From contig CAVRYA010000007.1 of the NCBI GenBank assembly GCA_963725315.1, positions 248,001 to 312,000 on the forward strand: a stretch of DNA of 64,000 nt, read 5' to 3'. Source of the stretch: JBBRHQ01 sp963725315. Lineage in GTDB: Bacteria; Actinomycetota; Thermoleophilia; Solirubrobacterales; 70-9. Both the position numbers and the translations under genes were made by a program. This document shows positions 63,665-64,000 of the stretch, one piece after another. Under the pieces are notes generated by a model. That model was not told the origin of the DNA. It ran no database searches and saw nothing but the letters and a program-made list of their open reading frames with translations. The number at the start of each line of letters is the position of its first letter. The stretch's first letter is position 1.

Positions 63665-64000
63665 TCAGGGAGGCCGCAGGGCCTCGATCGGCACCTCCCG
63701 GGCGCCGATCGCCCGATAGAGGGTCGCGCTCGGCTTGGCTATCCGCCAGCGGCCGCCGACCCTGCGCAGGTAGATCACGTCGTCCTCGATCGAGGGCTCG
63801 CGCGACCCGGCGAAGCGGTGAACGACGGTGCCGGTGAGGCGGCCGAGGCCGCCCTCGATCCTGACCACCGAGTCCGCGTCGACCAGCCTCGTGCGCAGCC
63901 AGCGCGGTGAGCCGGCGGGGCCACGGTGCCCGATCGAGGCGCTCAGCGAGGCCGCGCAGGAGGCGCGGCGGACCGGCAGGTCGACCCCCGCGAGCGCCCC
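63665..64000 (-). CDS. Hypothetical protein, N-terminus beyond the window
   Basis: The frame is open from the right edge to a stop at 63665, about 111 residues. The C-terminal part (IEDDVIYLRRVGGRWRIAKPSATLYRAIG) resembles the last strands of NTF2-like or DUF4440-type domains in exported proteins. The upstream part contains one Cys. It is convergent with the propeller gene, only 9 bases apart. Whether it belongs to the redox cluster is unknown. Confidence 0.5.
   Translation of the reverse strand, partial: GALAGVDLPVRRASCAASLSASIGHRGPAGSPRWLRTRLVDADSVVRIEGGLGRLTGTVVHRFAGSREPSIEDDVIYLRRVGGRWRIAKPSATLYRAIGAREVPIEALRPP

Overview
This window is 64 kb of very GC-rich, gene-dense actinobacterial chromosome. 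The best guess for the source is class Thermoleophilia (Solirubrobacterales or a relative). This is inferred from the conserved order rpmE-prfA-prmC-tsaC-(glyA)-wecA-atpZIBEFHAGDC, the comF-hpf-secA block, leaderless promoters, a secreted protein with the K-x-G-A-V-type repeats common in that class, and gene families typical of it. No rRNA, tRNA, CRISPR array, phage or insertion sequence was seen.

Layout. 1-13.9 kb is an acyl-CoA catabolism block: acyl-CoA dehydrogenase, aldehyde dehydrogenase and GMC oxidoreductase on the minus strand, a PepA aminopeptidase, then on the plus strand a thiolase, a HAD phosphatase, a split B12 mutase with isobutyryl-CoA mutase signature residues, EtfB, EtfA and ETF-quinone oxidoreductase. 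Electrons from acyl-CoA oxidation would pass through EtfAB and ETF-QO to quinone. 13.9-19 kb is a cell-surface glycan cluster (DMT transporter, DegT aminotransferase, sugar epimerase, GT28 glycosyltransferase, polysaccharide deacetylase). 19.3-23 kb holds a divergent hydrolase/TetR pair and a GGDEF/HD-GYP protein. 23-39.4 kb is the translation block (rpmE, prfA, prmC, tsaC), glyA, a DUF354 protein, WecA and the complete ATP synthase operon. 39.4-49.3 kb holds an M20 peptidase, an LCP ligase, UDP-glucose dehydrogenase, two NTP transferases, a phosphoglucose/phosphomannose isomerase, a PAP2 phosphatase and ahcY. 49.4-55.3 kb holds comF, hpf, secA and prfB. 55.3-60.6 kb holds ogt with an ECF sigma factor, nadC, a DNA glycosylase, nadA and a beta-carbonic anhydrase.

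The most interesting unit is at 60.65-63.66 kb. It is a compact cluster resembling methylamine-dehydrogenase (mau) genes: a MauE-MauD fusion, a Tat-exported cysteine-rich MauA-like small subunit, and a CcdA-like membrane protein running on into a beta-propeller. The MauA-like protein has only one tryptophan in its mature part, so it cannot make the classical two-tryptophan cofactor. This may be an undescribed redox or cofactor system.

Many conserved genes, including essential ones such as atpA, atpD, atpF, prmC, tsaC and nadC, carry single-base indels, mostly +1 and mostly outside homopolymers. I read these as assembly or sequencing errors, not decay. The prfB frameshift is different: it is the genuine programmed CTT-TGA-C site. 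Coordinates of frameshifted genes span the whole reconstructed gene.
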